Assembly: GCF_040783535.2 (NCBI RefSeq)
Contig: NZ_JBFONW020000005.1
Location: forward strand, 124,001-188,000
Direction: 5' to 3'
Length of the DNA: 64,000 nucleotides
DNA from: Aestuariibius insulae
Lineage (GTDB): Bacteria > Pseudomonadota > Alphaproteobacteria > Rhodobacterales > Rhodobacteraceae
Part shown: one piece after another, positions 24,596 to 33,232 of the stretch
Layout: each line of letters starts with the position of its first letter
How positions within the stretch are numbered: the first letter of the stretch is position 1
Notes under the pieces: generated by a model
Database searches by the model: none
Seen by the model: the letters and a program-made list of their open reading frames with translations, nothing else
What the model was told of the DNA's origin: nothing
Program-made: the position numbers and the translations under genes

Positions 24596-25765
24596 ATGTC
24601 CTTCGACCAACTCATCGACCGCCGCGGCACCCATTGCGTGAAATGGGACATGATGGAAACGCTCTACGGCGTCCCTAAAGAAGACGGCATCGCCATGTGG
24701 GTCGCCGATATGGAATTCCGCCCGCCGCAATGCGTTCAGGACGCGGTGCAGGCCATGGTCGATCACGGCGTATACGGTTATTTCGGCGACGACAGCAAAT
24801 ACCGCGAGGCGATCCGCTGGTGGATGGAAACGCGTCATAACTGGCAGATCGATCCCGAGCATATCTTCACCTCCCACGGCCTCGTCAACGGCACCGCCAT
24901 GTGCCTCGACGCCTTTACAAAAGAAGGCGATGGCATCGTTCTGTTCACGCCTGTCTATCACGCCTTCGCCAAGGTGATCCGCGCGTCAAACCGGCAGGTC
25001 GTGGAATGCGAGCTGGCCCGTGACGAGGGCCGCTACGTGATGGATTTCGATGCCTATGACGCGCAGATGACCGGGCGCGAGACGATGCTGATCCTCTGCT
25101 CCCCGCATAATCCCGGCGGCCGCGTCTGGACCCGCGAAGAGCTTGAAGACGTCGCTGCTTTTGCCCGCCGCCATGATCTCCTCATCGTATCAGACGAGAT
25201 CCACCACGACCTCGTCTTCGCAGGCCACAGCCACATACCCATGGCCCATATCGAGGGGATTGCGGACCGCCTCGTGATGATGACTGCCGTTACCAAGACC
25301 TTCAACATCGCGGGCTCCCATGTCGGCAATGTCATCATCGCCGATGATACCCTGCGCAAGCGCTTCGCCGCCCGCATGGCGGCTCTCGGCATGTCAGCCA
25401 ACAGCTTCGGCCTGTTCATGGCCACCGCTGCCTATTCCGAGGCTGGCGCGGCTTGGGTCGAGGATCTCCTCGCCTATCTCGACGGCAATCGCCGCCTCTT
25501 CGACGAGGCCGTGAACGCGATCCCGGGCCTGCGCTCCATCCCGCTAGAGGCGACCTATCTTGCCTGGGTCGATTTCTCCGGCACCGGCATGGACCGGCTG
25601 GAATTCACCCGCCGGGTCGAGCAGGAGGCCAAGATCGCCGTCAATCATGGTCCCACCTTCGGCAAGGGCGGCGACAGCTTCCTCCGCTTCAACATCGCCG
25701 CCCCCGGGCAAGTGGTCGAAGATGCAACCGAGCGGCTGAAAGCGGCTTTCTCCGACTTGCAGTAA
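24596..25765 (+). CDS. MalY/PatB-type PLP-dependent C-S beta-lyase (cystathionine beta-lyase-like)
   Basis: 389 aa; AAAGGAG precedes the ATG. Fold-type I aminotransferase family, MalY/PatB branch. Seen: IAMWVADMEFRPP near the N-terminus (typical of MalY), HNPGGRVWTREEL with the Asn that contacts PLP, IVSDEIHHDLVF with the Asp that binds the pyridine nitrogen (about D200), and TAVTKTFNIAG with the Schiff-base Lys at about 234. Such enzymes cleave cystathionine or related sulfur compounds to pyruvate, ammonia and a thiol; MalY of E. coli is also a regulator. It is divergent from the def cluster and convergent with the epimerase-like gene. Confidence 0.9.
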   Translation: MSFDQLIDRRGTHCVKWDMMETLYGVPKEDGIAMWVADMEFRPPQCVQDAVQAMVDHGVYGYFGDDSKYREAIRWWMETRHNWQIDPEHIFTSHGLVNGTAMCLDAFTKEGDGIVLFTPVYHAFAKVIRASNRQVVECELARDEGRYVMDFDAYDAQMTGRETMLILCSPHNPGGRVWTREELEDVAAFARRHDLLIVSDEIHHDLVFAGHSHIPMAHIEGIADRLVMMTAVTKTFNIAGSHVGNVIIADDTLRKRFAARMAALGMSANSFGLFMATAAYSEAGAAWVEDLLAYLDGNRRLFDEAVNAIPGLRSIPLEATYLAWVDFSGTGMDRLEFTRRVEQEAKIAVNHGPTFGKGGDSFLRFNIAAPGQVVEDATERLKAAFSDLQ

Positions 25766-25776
25766 GGCTGCTGCCA

Positions 25777-26790
25777 TCAGACCGGAATCCGAAAAGCCCC
25801 CTCCGTCGCGAGCGCCGCATCGTCTTGCGCATAGTCAAAGTGATCTCTCGGGTAGGCGGCGAGCTGCGGCAAGGCCGTCTGCCACTCATCAGGCTTGACC
25901 GTCTCGACCAACCAGTCCACCGCCGCAGCCACCGTTTGCGCATAGCTCTTCGAACTGGGCACGGACGACGCGCAAACCATCGGCCGTTTCGTCGACCAGG
26001 GCGTGGCACCGTAGCGTGGCGGAAAGGGTTCGTCCGCCAGGCCGAGCAGCTCCGCCTCCCGGCCCATGGCCATCATGATGGCGCGTCCGATCTCCGCCAC
26101 ATCCGGCGCATCAGCATCCGTTACATTCAGGATCCGGTGCCCTTCGAATGTCAGACTACGAAGAACAGCCTCCGCGATCGCCCCGGTTGAGGTCGTCTGA
26201 AACCGGCTCCGCCCGCCATAGGCCAAGGGGATCCGCGCGCGCCCATCCAGCAGGCGTTTGACGAACCACCATTCCCAGGCATGTTTGCTAAACGGACCAT
26301 GGATCGCGCAGGGCCGCAGGATGCTTACCGGCACAGTCGCCCACTCAAGCAGCCGCTGTTCCATCGCCACCTTGCGGGTCGAATAGGTCTGCGGCCCTGG
26401 CGTAACCGTCCGGTGATCCTCGCGGATCGGAACCGGAAAGCGCGGAAACCCGTAATCGCGCGCCTCATCGAGCGTGCGACCCTCGTCATCCGCATAAACG
26501 CTCGCACTCGAGATGACAGCAATCCGTACGATAGACCCTTCAAGAGCAATCAGCTGATCGGCATGCCCCTCTTCAAACGCAATGCAATCCAGCAGCAGAT
26601 CCGCGCCATCGCCCATGGCTGTGCGCAGAGGGTCCCCCTCATTTCGATCAACCGCGATATGCCTCCAAGGCCCCGGGATCGACGGCGCAGAGCGGCTGGC
26701 AAGCGTGACGTCCCATCCGTCCGCAACCAATCGCCGCGCAACGGCCAGTCCGATCTGTCCGGTCCCGCCAAGGATAAATGCGTAAGCCAT
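25777..26790 (-). CDS. NAD-dependent epimerase/dehydratase-family protein
   Basis: 337 aa. The N-terminal nucleotide-binding motif FILGGTGQIGLAVARRL (GGxGxIG) identifies an extended short-chain dehydrogenase fold. ISSASVYAD matches the S-x-YxxxK region in the first half, and TYSTRKVAMEQRL supplies a YxxxK pair. ILRPCAIHGPFSKHAW is the typical RP-x-x-x-GP substrate loop. The substrate is unknown; candidates are nucleotide sugars or related compounds. It stands alone, convergent with the MalY-like gene. Confidence 0.82.
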   Translation of the reverse strand: MAYAFILGGTGQIGLAVARRLVADGWDVTLASRSAPSIPGPWRHIAVDRNEGDPLRTAMGDGADLLLDCIAFEEGHADQLIALEGSIVRIAVISSASVYADDEGRTLDEARDYGFPRFPVPIREDHRTVTPGPQTYSTRKVAMEQRLLEWATVPVSILRPCAIHGPFSKHAWEWWFVKRLLDGRARIPLAYGGRSRFQTTSTGAIAEAVLRSLTFEGHRILNVTDADAPDVAEIGRAIMMAMGREAELLGLADEPFPPRYGATPWSTKRPMVCASSVPSSKSYAQTVAAAVDWLVETVKPDEWQTALPQLAAYPRDHFDYAQDDAALATEGAFRIPV

Positions 26791-26821
26791 GACTTACGCT
26801 TACAGATGGCTAAGGCGATGT

Positions 26822-27352
26822 CTACCGTTTGTCCTGACAGATCTGGTGCAAGCCGAGCCACGCCTGCCCGGTCCGTCCCACCAGATCCCCGTCAGGGCGA
26901 TCCATCGCCATCGTCAGGTTCACAGGGCCGGTTCGCGAGGTAAACGCGACCTCGAGCGCAGTCGAATAGGCAAAAAGCTTGGTCAACGTATCGTCGATCG
27001 GCACATACCAGAACAGCCGGTCATTGAATTCCTCGATCTCGACATCGCTCCAGACGGCAGCGCCTTCTGCAATCTCTTCGGGCACGTTGTCCGGCAGGAT
27101 GAATTCGAACCCGAAGCCACTCACCCCGGTCAGCGCCGGATCCGGATCCTCGTCCCGAGGTCCGATCATGAACCCGGCAAGCCCCTGATGACCCCAATTC
27201 GCCGAGCAATTGACCGACATCGCATATCCGTCGATACGCCCTTCCAGCCGCGCGGAATTGTTTGCGCCCTGGACGAGCGTCAATTCGGCGATAGCAGTTA
27301 AGGGAGCGAGAACAGCAGCTAGCGCGACACCGGCGCCTCGAAAATACATCAT
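26822..27352 (-). CDS. Secreted protein of unknown function
   Basis: 176 aa. MMYFRGAGVALAAVLAPLTA followed by IAE is a Sec signal peptide with likely cleavage near residue 22. The mature part is acidic, with two Cys (VNCSANWG and HQICQDK), and contains WSDVEIEEFNDRLFWYVPID. No family is recognised and no catalytic motif is visible. A periplasmic location is inferred. Confidence 0.72.
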   Translation of the reverse strand: MMYFRGAGVALAAVLAPLTAIAELTLVQGANNSARLEGRIDGYAMSVNCSANWGHQGLAGFMIGPRDEDPDPALTGVSGFGFEFILPDNVPEEIAEGAAVWSDVEIEEFNDRLFWYVPIDDTLTKLFAYSTALEVAFTSRTGPVNLTMAMDRPDGDLVGRTGQAWLGLHQICQDKR

Positions 27353-27460
27353 GTCAAAATCCCGGGTCCTGAAAACAGATCATCCGTGATTGACCATCAA
27401 AGACGCCCGGCGTCAACGATCCGGCGCGCCTCTCGAACAACGCCCAGGGCAAACCGCCTT

Positions 27461-27805
27461 TCAGGTCAGTAGCGCCACCGGAGCATTCTCGGCCCGTTCG
27501 AAGTCCAGCGGCATCTCGTCCTCCACCCGCGAGCGGCGCTTGAATTCGAAATGGCGCTCGCGCCCCTCGTCCTGACTTGCGATAACAAGACATTGCGCGA
27601 CATGGCGGCTGCCATCGAACAGATCGACAAACCCGCGCAGGGACGGCGCATCCTCCAGATCGAGTGCAAAGCCAGTCTCCCAAAGCCGGATCACCGGGTA
27701 GGCCTTGCTCCCGGCCATCAGCCGCAACCGCGCCGATTGCTTGAGCGACTTGCGCTGCGCCGCTTCGAGCCCCTCGCGGATCTCCTTGGACAGATATGTC
27801 GACAT
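27461..27805 (-). CDS. Conserved-looking hypothetical protein, basic
   Basis: 114 aa from the ATG at 27805, chosen because GGGGAGG sits about six bases upstream; the reading to 27934 lacks this. It begins MSTYLSKEIREGLEAAQRKS and continues with LRLMAGSKAYPVIRLWETGFALDLEDAPSLRGFVDL, a beta-rich pattern that vaguely recalls PilZ-like barrels, but the diagnostic RxxxR and D/NxSxxG motifs are not clear. No signal peptide or membrane segment. It lies 46 nt downstream of cobM on the same strand, so it may be read through from the cob operon. Confidence 0.7.
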   Translation of the reverse strand: MSTYLSKEIREGLEAAQRKSLKQSARLRLMAGSKAYPVIRLWETGFALDLEDAPSLRGFVDLFDGSRHVAQCLVIASQDEGRERHFEFKRRSRVEDEMPLDFERAENAPVALLT

Positions 27806-27851
27806 CGCGAACCTCCCCCACCGACGATAAAAGCAACGCCTTAACCGCAGG

Positions 27852-28655
27852 TTACCCATCTGGTTCCATGATTGCCTTAGTTTTGCCCGATTCGACAAGC
27901 CGGGGCCGCAAAACATGCGGACGCTCGCCATCATAAAGCGCCGAATCGCGGAAATCCCGAACCTGCCCCAGCACGGGACCGACCAGGATCAGCGCCGTCC
28001 GCGTAATCTTGGCCTCCCGCACCTTCTCGCGGATATCGCCCAAAGTGCCGCGCAGATAGATCGCATCGGGCCAACTGGCGCGATAGGCCACTACAACCGG
28101 ACAGTCCGCGCCATAATGCGGGATCAGCTGCCGCTCGATCTCGCGCAGCGCCCGGATCCCCAGGTGAATGGCCAGAGTGGTCCCGGTGCGCGCAAAATTC
28201 TCCAGCGTCTCGCCACCCGGCATCGAGGTCGACTTCATCGACATCCGCGTCAGCACAATCGACTGCCCGACCTCCGGCACGGTCAGCTCCTGACCCAAAG
28301 CCGCCGCCGCCGCCGCATAGGCCGGAACCCCAGGCACGATCTCGTATTCCACCCCGTCCCGCCGCAGCAGCCGGATCTGCTCCGCGATCGCCCCGTAAAG
28401 CGACGGATCCCCCGAATGCACCCGGGCCACATCCTCCCCCCGATCCCGCGCAGCTAGGATCTCGGCATGGGTCTCCTCCAGCGTCATCGACGCCGTATCC
28501 CGCACCAAAGCGTCCTCTGGCGCCCCTGCCACGACCTCTGCAGGCACCAGCGATCCGGCATAAAGGCAGACCGGACAGGCCCCGATGATCCGCGCGGCCT
28601 TCAGCGTCAGCAGCTCCGGATCGCCCGGCCCGGCCCCGATGAAATAGACGGTCAC
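27852..28655 (-). CDS. cobM: Precorrin-4 C11-methyltransferase
   Basis: 267 aa. SAM-dependent tetrapyrrole methylase of corrin ring synthesis. Seen: MTVYFIGAGPGDPELLTLKA at the N-terminus (GxGPGD motif), EDVARVHSGDPSLYGAIAEQ (SGDP motif) and YEIVPGVPAYAAAAAALGQELT, followed by PEVGQSIVLTRMSMKSTSMP typical of CobM/CbiF. It is the last recognised gene of the minus-strand cob operon. A copy of the TCATCT-type repeat lies between it and the cbiG-cobJ fusion. Confidence 0.95.
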   Translation of the reverse strand: MTVYFIGAGPGDPELLTLKAARIIGACPVCLYAGSLVPAEVVAGAPEDALVRDTASMTLEETHAEILAARDRGEDVARVHSGDPSLYGAIAEQIRLLRRDGVEYEIVPGVPAYAAAAAALGQELTVPEVGQSIVLTRMSMKSTSMPGGETLENFARTGTTLAIHLGIRALREIERQLIPHYGADCPVVVAYRASWPDAIYLRGTLGDIREKVREAKITRTALILVGPVLGQVRDFRDSALYDGERPHVLRPRLVESGKTKAIMEPDG

Positions 28656-28665
28656 GTCGCGCTCC

Positions 28666-28687
28666 CCTTCATCTTGTCAAAAATATG
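28666..28687 (-). repeat. TCATCT(T/G)G-family repeat, partial copy
   Basis: CTTCATCTTGTCAAAAATAT between cobJ and cobM matches the 5' part of the two-hairpin repeat found complete at 48460-48512 and 50135-50187. The hairpin half is missing here. The orientation is given by the gene strand only. Confidence 0.55.
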
Positions 28688-28699
28688 CATGAGCCCGGC

Positions 28700-30505
28700 T
28701 TACCCTCCCGCAAAGGCCTTCGCCGCATAGCCCCGCGGCGTCACCATTCTCGGCCCCTCGCCCAATTGCACCAACCGCGACTGGGACGAGCCGACCAGCA
28801 CCACCGTCAGCATATCCACCTCATCCACTTCCAAAGCATCGAGCCGCCGGAACCGGATCTCCTCCTCCGGCCGCCCCAGCGACGAGGCGAGCAGAACCGG
28901 CGTGTCGGGCGGCCGATGCCCTAGCAACGTCTCGCGCGCCTCGGCCAGCAGGGTGCGCCGCCGCTTGGAAACCGGATTGTAGAAGGCGATCACGAAATCC
29001 CCCTCGGCCGCCGCCTTGATCCGCCGGACGATATCCGCACGCGGCGTCAGCAGATCGCTCAGCGAGATCGCGCAGAAATCATGCCCCAAAGGCGCCCCCG
29101 CCCGCGCCGCCGCCGCCTGCAAGGCCGACACGCCCGGCGCGCAGACAACTTCCACCCGCCGCGCCGCATCGCTTACCCCCTTTTCGGAGCGCCCCAGCAG
29201 CTCAAGAACCAGCGCGCCCATCGCGTAGATCCCCGCATCGCCTGAGCAAATCAGCGCCACGTCGCGCCCCTCGCCCGCCCGCTCAAGCGCATAGCGGCAC
29301 CGATCCTCCTCTCCGCCGAGCGGAAAATCCGACCGTGCCTTGCCCGCAGCCAGCGGCCCGAGCAGATCGATATAAAGCCCGTAGCCTACCAGTTCCTCGG
29401 CCTCGACGATTAGCTTGGACGCCTCGGGCGTGCGCCAGCCCGACTGCCCCGGACCGATCCCGACCACCGAAAGCCGCCCCCGCGGCCGCCCACGCAGCTC
29501 CACCAACGGCTCCGGAGCCAGCGCCACAGCGCAGGTCGCATTCGCCGTCTTGCGCTTGACCACATGGAGCCCAGCCTCCGGGCCGCCCTGCGCCAGCGCG
29601 GCTCCTTCGCTCACGCCATGGCACCCCACCTCGGCAAAGACGACGTCCGACGGCATCGCCAGCCGATCCGCCTCGGCCTCCAGCTCCTCCGCCGTGAACA
29701 GCCTCAGCGGCACGTCCAACTCGGTCGACAGGGCGATTACCGCAGGCTCATCCGCCTTCAGATCGATCGTCGAGACCGAAGCCAGAGCCGCCGGATCAAG
29801 TCCGGCGGAGGCCAGCGTCTCGCGCACCAGCGCCGACAGCTCCTCGGGCGGGCAGTTCCGCGCACAGCCGACGCCCAGCGCCAGCCGCTGCGGCGCAAAG
29901 ACCAGATGATCCGGCCCCGCCTCTTCAGGCGCCATCGTGCAGCTGATCCGCAGGCCATCGCCGTCGGGCAGGCCGCTCAGCCAATCGGCGGCCTCTGCCG
30001 CCTCCCCGCCGATATGTACACCGCCGCCCGAGAGCAGACCAGCCATTGCACCCTTTGCATCGCCCGGATTGACCAGCCGCCATCCCTCCGGCGGCTCGTC
30101 CAAAGCCACGCCAAGCGCCACATCGCCCGCCGTCGTCACCGCGGCCTTGCCGCCGAGCGCCTCCGTGATCTGCTGCGCCAACCGGTTCGCCCCGCGATGC
30201 CCGCCGAGCAGCGGCACCACGACCGACCCGTCATCGGACACCGACACGACCGGAGGCTCCCGCCGCTTGTCCGACAGCATCGGCGCCACGGCCCGGATCA
30301 AGATCCCGCTCGCGCAGACGCCGATCACCGGGACGCCTGCCGCGAAGAGATCCCGCGCATGAACCAGCGCGTCGGCAAAGACCGCATCCGCCTGTCGCAC
30401 GCGCCCCTCGCGTCCGTGCAACGGCGCATCGAGCGCCTCCGCGACCCGCCGGGCTACCGCCTCACCGGAGGCCGACAAGGCCAGAACGACAGGGGTCACA
30501 ACCAC
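28700..30505 (-). CDS. cobJ: CbiG-CobJ fusion: cobalamin biosynthesis protein / precorrin-3B C17-methyltransferase
   Basis: 601 aa with two parts. Residues about 1-330 are CbiG-like: VPVIGVCASGILIRAVAPML and VPLLGGHRGANRLAQQI in the N-terminal domain, then a CobE/CbiG C-terminal-like segment LALGVGCARNCPPEELSALV and FAEVGCHGVSEGAALAQGG. Residues about 345-601 are the methylase: RLSVVGIGPGQSGWRTPEAS, EELVGYGLYIDLLGPL, ALICSGDAGIYAMGAL and VVCAPGVSALQAAAARAGAP, the CobJ/CbiH signature. CobJ methylates C17 with ring contraction. CbiG opens the lactone in the anaerobic route, while the CobE-like part is found in aerobic producers. The gene overlaps cobI by 10 nt. Confidence 0.93.
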   Translation of the reverse strand: MVVTPVVLALSASGEAVARRVAEALDAPLHGREGRVRQADAVFADALVHARDLFAAGVPVIGVCASGILIRAVAPMLSDKRREPPVVSVSDDGSVVVPLLGGHRGANRLAQQITEALGGKAAVTTAGDVALGVALDEPPEGWRLVNPGDAKGAMAGLLSGGGVHIGGEAAEAADWLSGLPDGDGLRISCTMAPEEAGPDHLVFAPQRLALGVGCARNCPPEELSALVRETLASAGLDPAALASVSTIDLKADEPAVIALSTELDVPLRLFTAEELEAEADRLAMPSDVVFAEVGCHGVSEGAALAQGGPEAGLHVVKRKTANATCAVALAPEPLVELRGRPRGRLSVVGIGPGQSGWRTPEASKLIVEAEELVGYGLYIDLLGPLAAGKARSDFPLGGEEDRCRYALERAGEGRDVALICSGDAGIYAMGALVLELLGRSEKGVSDAARRVEVVCAPGVSALQAAAARAGAPLGHDFCAISLSDLLTPRADIVRRIKAAAEGDFVIAFYNPVSKRRRTLLAEARETLLGHRPPDTPVLLASSLGRPEEEIRFRRLDALEVDEVDMLTVVLVGSSQSRLVQLGEGPRMVTPRGYAAKAFAGG

Positions 30506-31197
30506 GGATCATCTCCCTTCACCGCGAGGATCATCGAAAAATACGGCGCCTCCTCCGGCGCTTCCGACAGCGGCATCACCCGCTCCGCCCCCAGCGAGGC
30601 GCGCTCCACATAGACTGCGCCTTCCGCCCGCCCGGCTAAGGCGAGCACCCGCCGGATCTTCTCCAGATGCCGTCCGACCTTCATGATCACCGCCGTCTCG
30701 CTACTCTCGACGCGCCGCGCCAGCTCCGCCTCGGCCAAGGTCCCCGGCACGACCGTCACCGCCTCGTTGCGCGCCGCCAAAGGCAGCCCCGCGACCGCCG
30801 CGCAGGCCGTCATCGAGGTCACCCCCGGGACAACCTCGCAGGCAAACCGCCCCGAGAGCCGCGCATAAAGATACATGAACGAGCCGTAAAAGAACGGATC
30901 GCCCTCGCACAGACACACCACATCCGATTCGCCTTCCAGCGCCTCCGCAATCTGCGCCGCCCCGGCATCATAAGCCGCCTGAGCCGGTCCCCGCTCGACG
31001 CTCATAGGCACGTCCATCACAATCTCCCGCGCGCCTTCGGGGATCACGCCCGAGGCGATCGACCGGGCGAAACTCTCGGCCCCCGCCAGCGTCGGATAGG
31101 CGATCACCGCCGCCCCGGAAATCAGCCGCTGCGCCTTCACCGTCATCAGATCGGGATCCCCAGGCCCCAGCCCGACCCCGTAGAGCGTCCCACTCAA
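30496..31197 (-). CDS. cobI: Precorrin-2 C20-methyltransferase
   Basis: 233 aa. It transfers a methyl group from SAM to C20 of precorrin-2. MSGTLYGVGLGPGDPDLMTV is the typical CobI/CbiL N-terminus; DVVCLCEGDPFFYGSFMYLY and CEVVPGVTSMTACAAVAGLPL are the SAM-binding loops. It overlaps the cbiG-cobJ gene by 10 nt, consistent with coupled translation. Confidence 0.95.
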   Translation of the reverse strand: MSGTLYGVGLGPGDPDLMTVKAQRLISGAAVIAYPTLAGAESFARSIASGVIPEGAREIVMDVPMSVERGPAQAAYDAGAAQIAEALEGESDVVCLCEGDPFFYGSFMYLYARLSGRFACEVVPGVTSMTACAAVAGLPLAARNEAVTVVPGTLAEAELARRVESSETAVIMKVGRHLEKIRRVLALAGRAEGAVYVERASLGAERVMPLSEAPEEAPYFSMILAVKGDDPWL

Positions 31198-31225
31198 AGG
31201 CCCGCCTCCCCGAGAAGAGATGATC

Positions 31226-31247
31226 CTTCATCTGGCCAGAAATACTC
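31226..31247 (+). repeat. TCATCTGG-family repeat, partial copy
   Basis: CTTCATCTGGCCAGAAATAC lies in the 73-nt gap between cobI and cobL. It matches the head of the repeat at 45110-45154 (TTCATCTGGCCAAAAATACT) and of the complete copies in and before cobN. Only the single-stranded head is present. Confidence 0.55.
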
Positions 31248-31270
31248 ATATCCCACCGCAGCCGCTTGCC

Positions 31271-32473
31271 TCATCGCTTGACCAGGCTCCACTGCACCAC
31301 CGGCATCCCGGGCCGCCAGCCGGAAAAGCGCCCGACCGGCTCGGCGCGATGCACCTGCAGCCGAACCAGCTCACCGCCATGCACGCCGTGCAGCCGCACC
31401 AGTTCCGCTTCACTCTCTAAGGTCACCGCATTGGCCACAAGCCGCCCGAGTGGCCGAAGGGCCTCCCAGGCCGCATCGAAGACACCGGCGCTCAGGCCCC
31501 CGCCAATGAAAATCGCATCGGGCGGATCTAGCCCCTCGAGCACCTCCGGCGCCTTGCCCTCGACCAGATCCAGCTTGGGCGCCCCCAAAGCCAAAGCGTT
31601 CGAGGCCGCCATTGCCCGGCGGTCCGCCCGCGGCTCGATCCCGGTCGCGCGGGCATACCGCGCTGCCCGCATCCACTCGATCGCGACCGACCCGCAGCCC
31701 GTGCCGATATCCCATAAATGCGCCCCGCGCATCGGCATCAGCTTGGCCAGCGTCGCGGCCCGCACCTCCTGCTTGGTCATCGTCCCGTCATGCACGAACA
31801 GCGCATCGGCCAGCCCCGGCACACGCGGCAACAGCGCCGCATCGGGCGCAGCCAGACATTCCACGGCCAAAGTATTAAACGCCGGCACCTCATGATCCCA
31901 ACTCCGCGCGATCCCGTCGAACCGCGCCTCGTCCTTGCCGCCCATCGCGGCGAGCACTGTCATCGGACTGTCGCCAAACCCCCGCTCCGTCAGGAAAGCC
32001 GCGATCTGCCCCGGCGTCTCGGCGCCCGTCGTCAGGATCAGCAGCCTCTGGTCGGGCTGGATAAACGCGATCATCTGCTCGACCGGACGGCCATGCACGG
32101 TCAAAGTCTCGACATCTGCAAGGCTCCAGCCCATCCGCGCCGCCGACAGCTGGAAAGCGCTGAGCTGAGGATGATAGACGATCTCTGTTGGAGCGATCGA
32201 CCGCCCGATCCGCGCGCCCACCGAATACCAAAGCGGATCGCCCGTCGCGAGCACGACCACCCGCCGTCCCCGCATTTCCTTGAGCATCCCGATCAGCGCA
32301 TCGAACGGATGCGGCCAGGCCACGCGCTCTGCCGTGACTGCCTCGCTCAGCCGGTGATGCCGGTCGCCGCCGACAATGACCTCCGCCCCCTCAAGCACTG
32401 CCCGCGTCGCAGGCAAAAGCCCGTCCATCCCGTCCTCGCCGATCCCGACAATATGCAGCCACGGCGCACTCAT
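31271..32473 (-). CDS. cobL: Precorrin-6B C5,15-methyltransferase (decarboxylating), CbiE-CbiT fusion
   Basis: 400 aa. The N-terminal CbiE-like half has LHIVGIGEDGMDGLLPATRA, VVVLATGDPLWYSVGARIG and YHPQLSAFQLSAARMGWSL. The C-terminal CbiT-like half has TKQEVRAATLAKLMPMRGAHLWDIGTGCGS (class I SAM motif I) and PPDAIFIGGGLSAGVFDAAW. The fused enzyme methylates C5 and C15 and decarboxylates the C12 side chain. ATG overlaps the cobH end by 4 nt. Confidence 0.95.
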   Translation of the reverse strand: MSAPWLHIVGIGEDGMDGLLPATRAVLEGAEVIVGGDRHHRLSEAVTAERVAWPHPFDALIGMLKEMRGRRVVVLATGDPLWYSVGARIGRSIAPTEIVYHPQLSAFQLSAARMGWSLADVETLTVHGRPVEQMIAFIQPDQRLLILTTGAETPGQIAAFLTERGFGDSPMTVLAAMGGKDEARFDGIARSWDHEVPAFNTLAVECLAAPDAALLPRVPGLADALFVHDGTMTKQEVRAATLAKLMPMRGAHLWDIGTGCGSVAIEWMRAARYARATGIEPRADRRAMAASNALALGAPKLDLVEGKAPEVLEGLDPPDAIFIGGGLSAGVFDAAWEALRPLGRLVANAVTLESEAELVRLHGVHGGELVRLQVHRAEPVGRFSGWRPGMPVVQWSLVKR

Positions 32474-33108
32474 GGGGCCTCCTCCGGCAGCCCGGCGGCC
32501 AAGGCATTCACAGCCGCCGAGGCCATGGCCGATCCACCGCGCCGTCCGCGCAAAGCGACAAAAGCGCAGCCACGCGGGTTGCCCGCCAGCTCCGCCTTGC
32601 TTTCGGCCGCGCCGACAAAGCCCACGGGAAAGCCAAGGATCACCGCCGGTTTCGGCCAGCCATCATCAAGCCGCGCCAGCAGGTGAAACAGCGCCGTCGG
32701 CGCATTGCCCACCGCCACGACCGCGCCTTCGATGCGGTCCCGCCACAGCTCCACCGCCGCAGCAGACCGCGTCGTGCCCAACACCTCGGCCCGTTCGCGC
32801 ACCGACGGATCGTTCAGCGTCACGACAACGTCATTGCCCGCCGGAAGCCGCGAGCGGATCACGCCCGCCGCGACCATCTCGCAATCGCAAAGCACTGGAG
32901 CGCCAGCGGCCAAGGCCTCATGCCCTGCCTCATAAGCGTCCTCGGAGAAGGCCAGCCGGTCGGCCACCTCGATCATCCCGCAGGCATGGATCACCCGCAC
33001 CGCCAGCGCATCGAGCCCCGCCGGAAAGCGCTCCAACCGCGCCTCGCGCCGCACGGTGGCAAAGCTTTCCGCATAGATTGCCGCCGGATCGGTCAGGTAG
33101 GGACGCAT
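32470..33108 (-). CDS. cobH: Precorrin-8X methylmutase
   Basis: 212 aa. It moves a methyl group from C11 to C12 to give hydrogenobyrinate. The catalytic His lies in VIHACGMIEVADRLAFS (about residue 43), and CDCEMVAAGVIRSRLPAGN, NAPTALFHLLARL and ILGFPVGFVGAAESKAEL are family signatures. It overlaps cobL by 4 nt and follows cbiX after a gap that holds two hairpins and a repeat copy. Confidence 0.96.
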   Translation of the reverse strand: MRPYLTDPAAIYAESFATVRREARLERFPAGLDALAVRVIHACGMIEVADRLAFSEDAYEAGHEALAAGAPVLCDCEMVAAGVIRSRLPAGNDVVVTLNDPSVRERAEVLGTTRSAAAVELWRDRIEGAVVAVGNAPTALFHLLARLDDGWPKPAVILGFPVGFVGAAESKAELAGNPRGCAFVALRGRRGGSAMASAAVNALAAGLPEEAP

Positions 33109-33138
33109 GATCGCACCGGTCCAAATGTTGCGAGGCAG

Positions 33139-33184
33139 AGGGTCTTCGACCCTTCGGGCCTGAAACGCTCCACAGGAGCGTTTC
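33139..33184. repeat. Pair of hairpins between cbiX and cobH
   Basis: 33162-33184 is a stem of 10 bp (GAAACGCTCC/GGAGCGTTTC) with loop ACA. 33139-33153 is AGGGTC/GACCCT with loop TTC. In the minus-strand transcript they lie between the cbiX stop and the cobH start. No U-run follows, so they look like an mRNA processing or stability element rather than a strong terminator. Confidence 0.7.
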
Positions 33185-33199
33185 TAAAACGGCCCTCAG

Positions 33200-33231
33200 C
33201 CTCCGGCGGAGGTATTTTGAGCAAGATGAGG
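33200..33231 (-). repeat. TCATCTTG-family repeat with hairpin, minus orientation
   Basis: Reading the minus strand, CCTCATCTTGCTCAAAATAC is followed by CCTCCGCCGGAGG, a hairpin identical to that of the copy at 48460-48512. The second hairpin of the complete element is absent. It begins 2 nt after the cbiX stop codon. Confidence 0.65.
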
Positions 33232-33232
33232 A

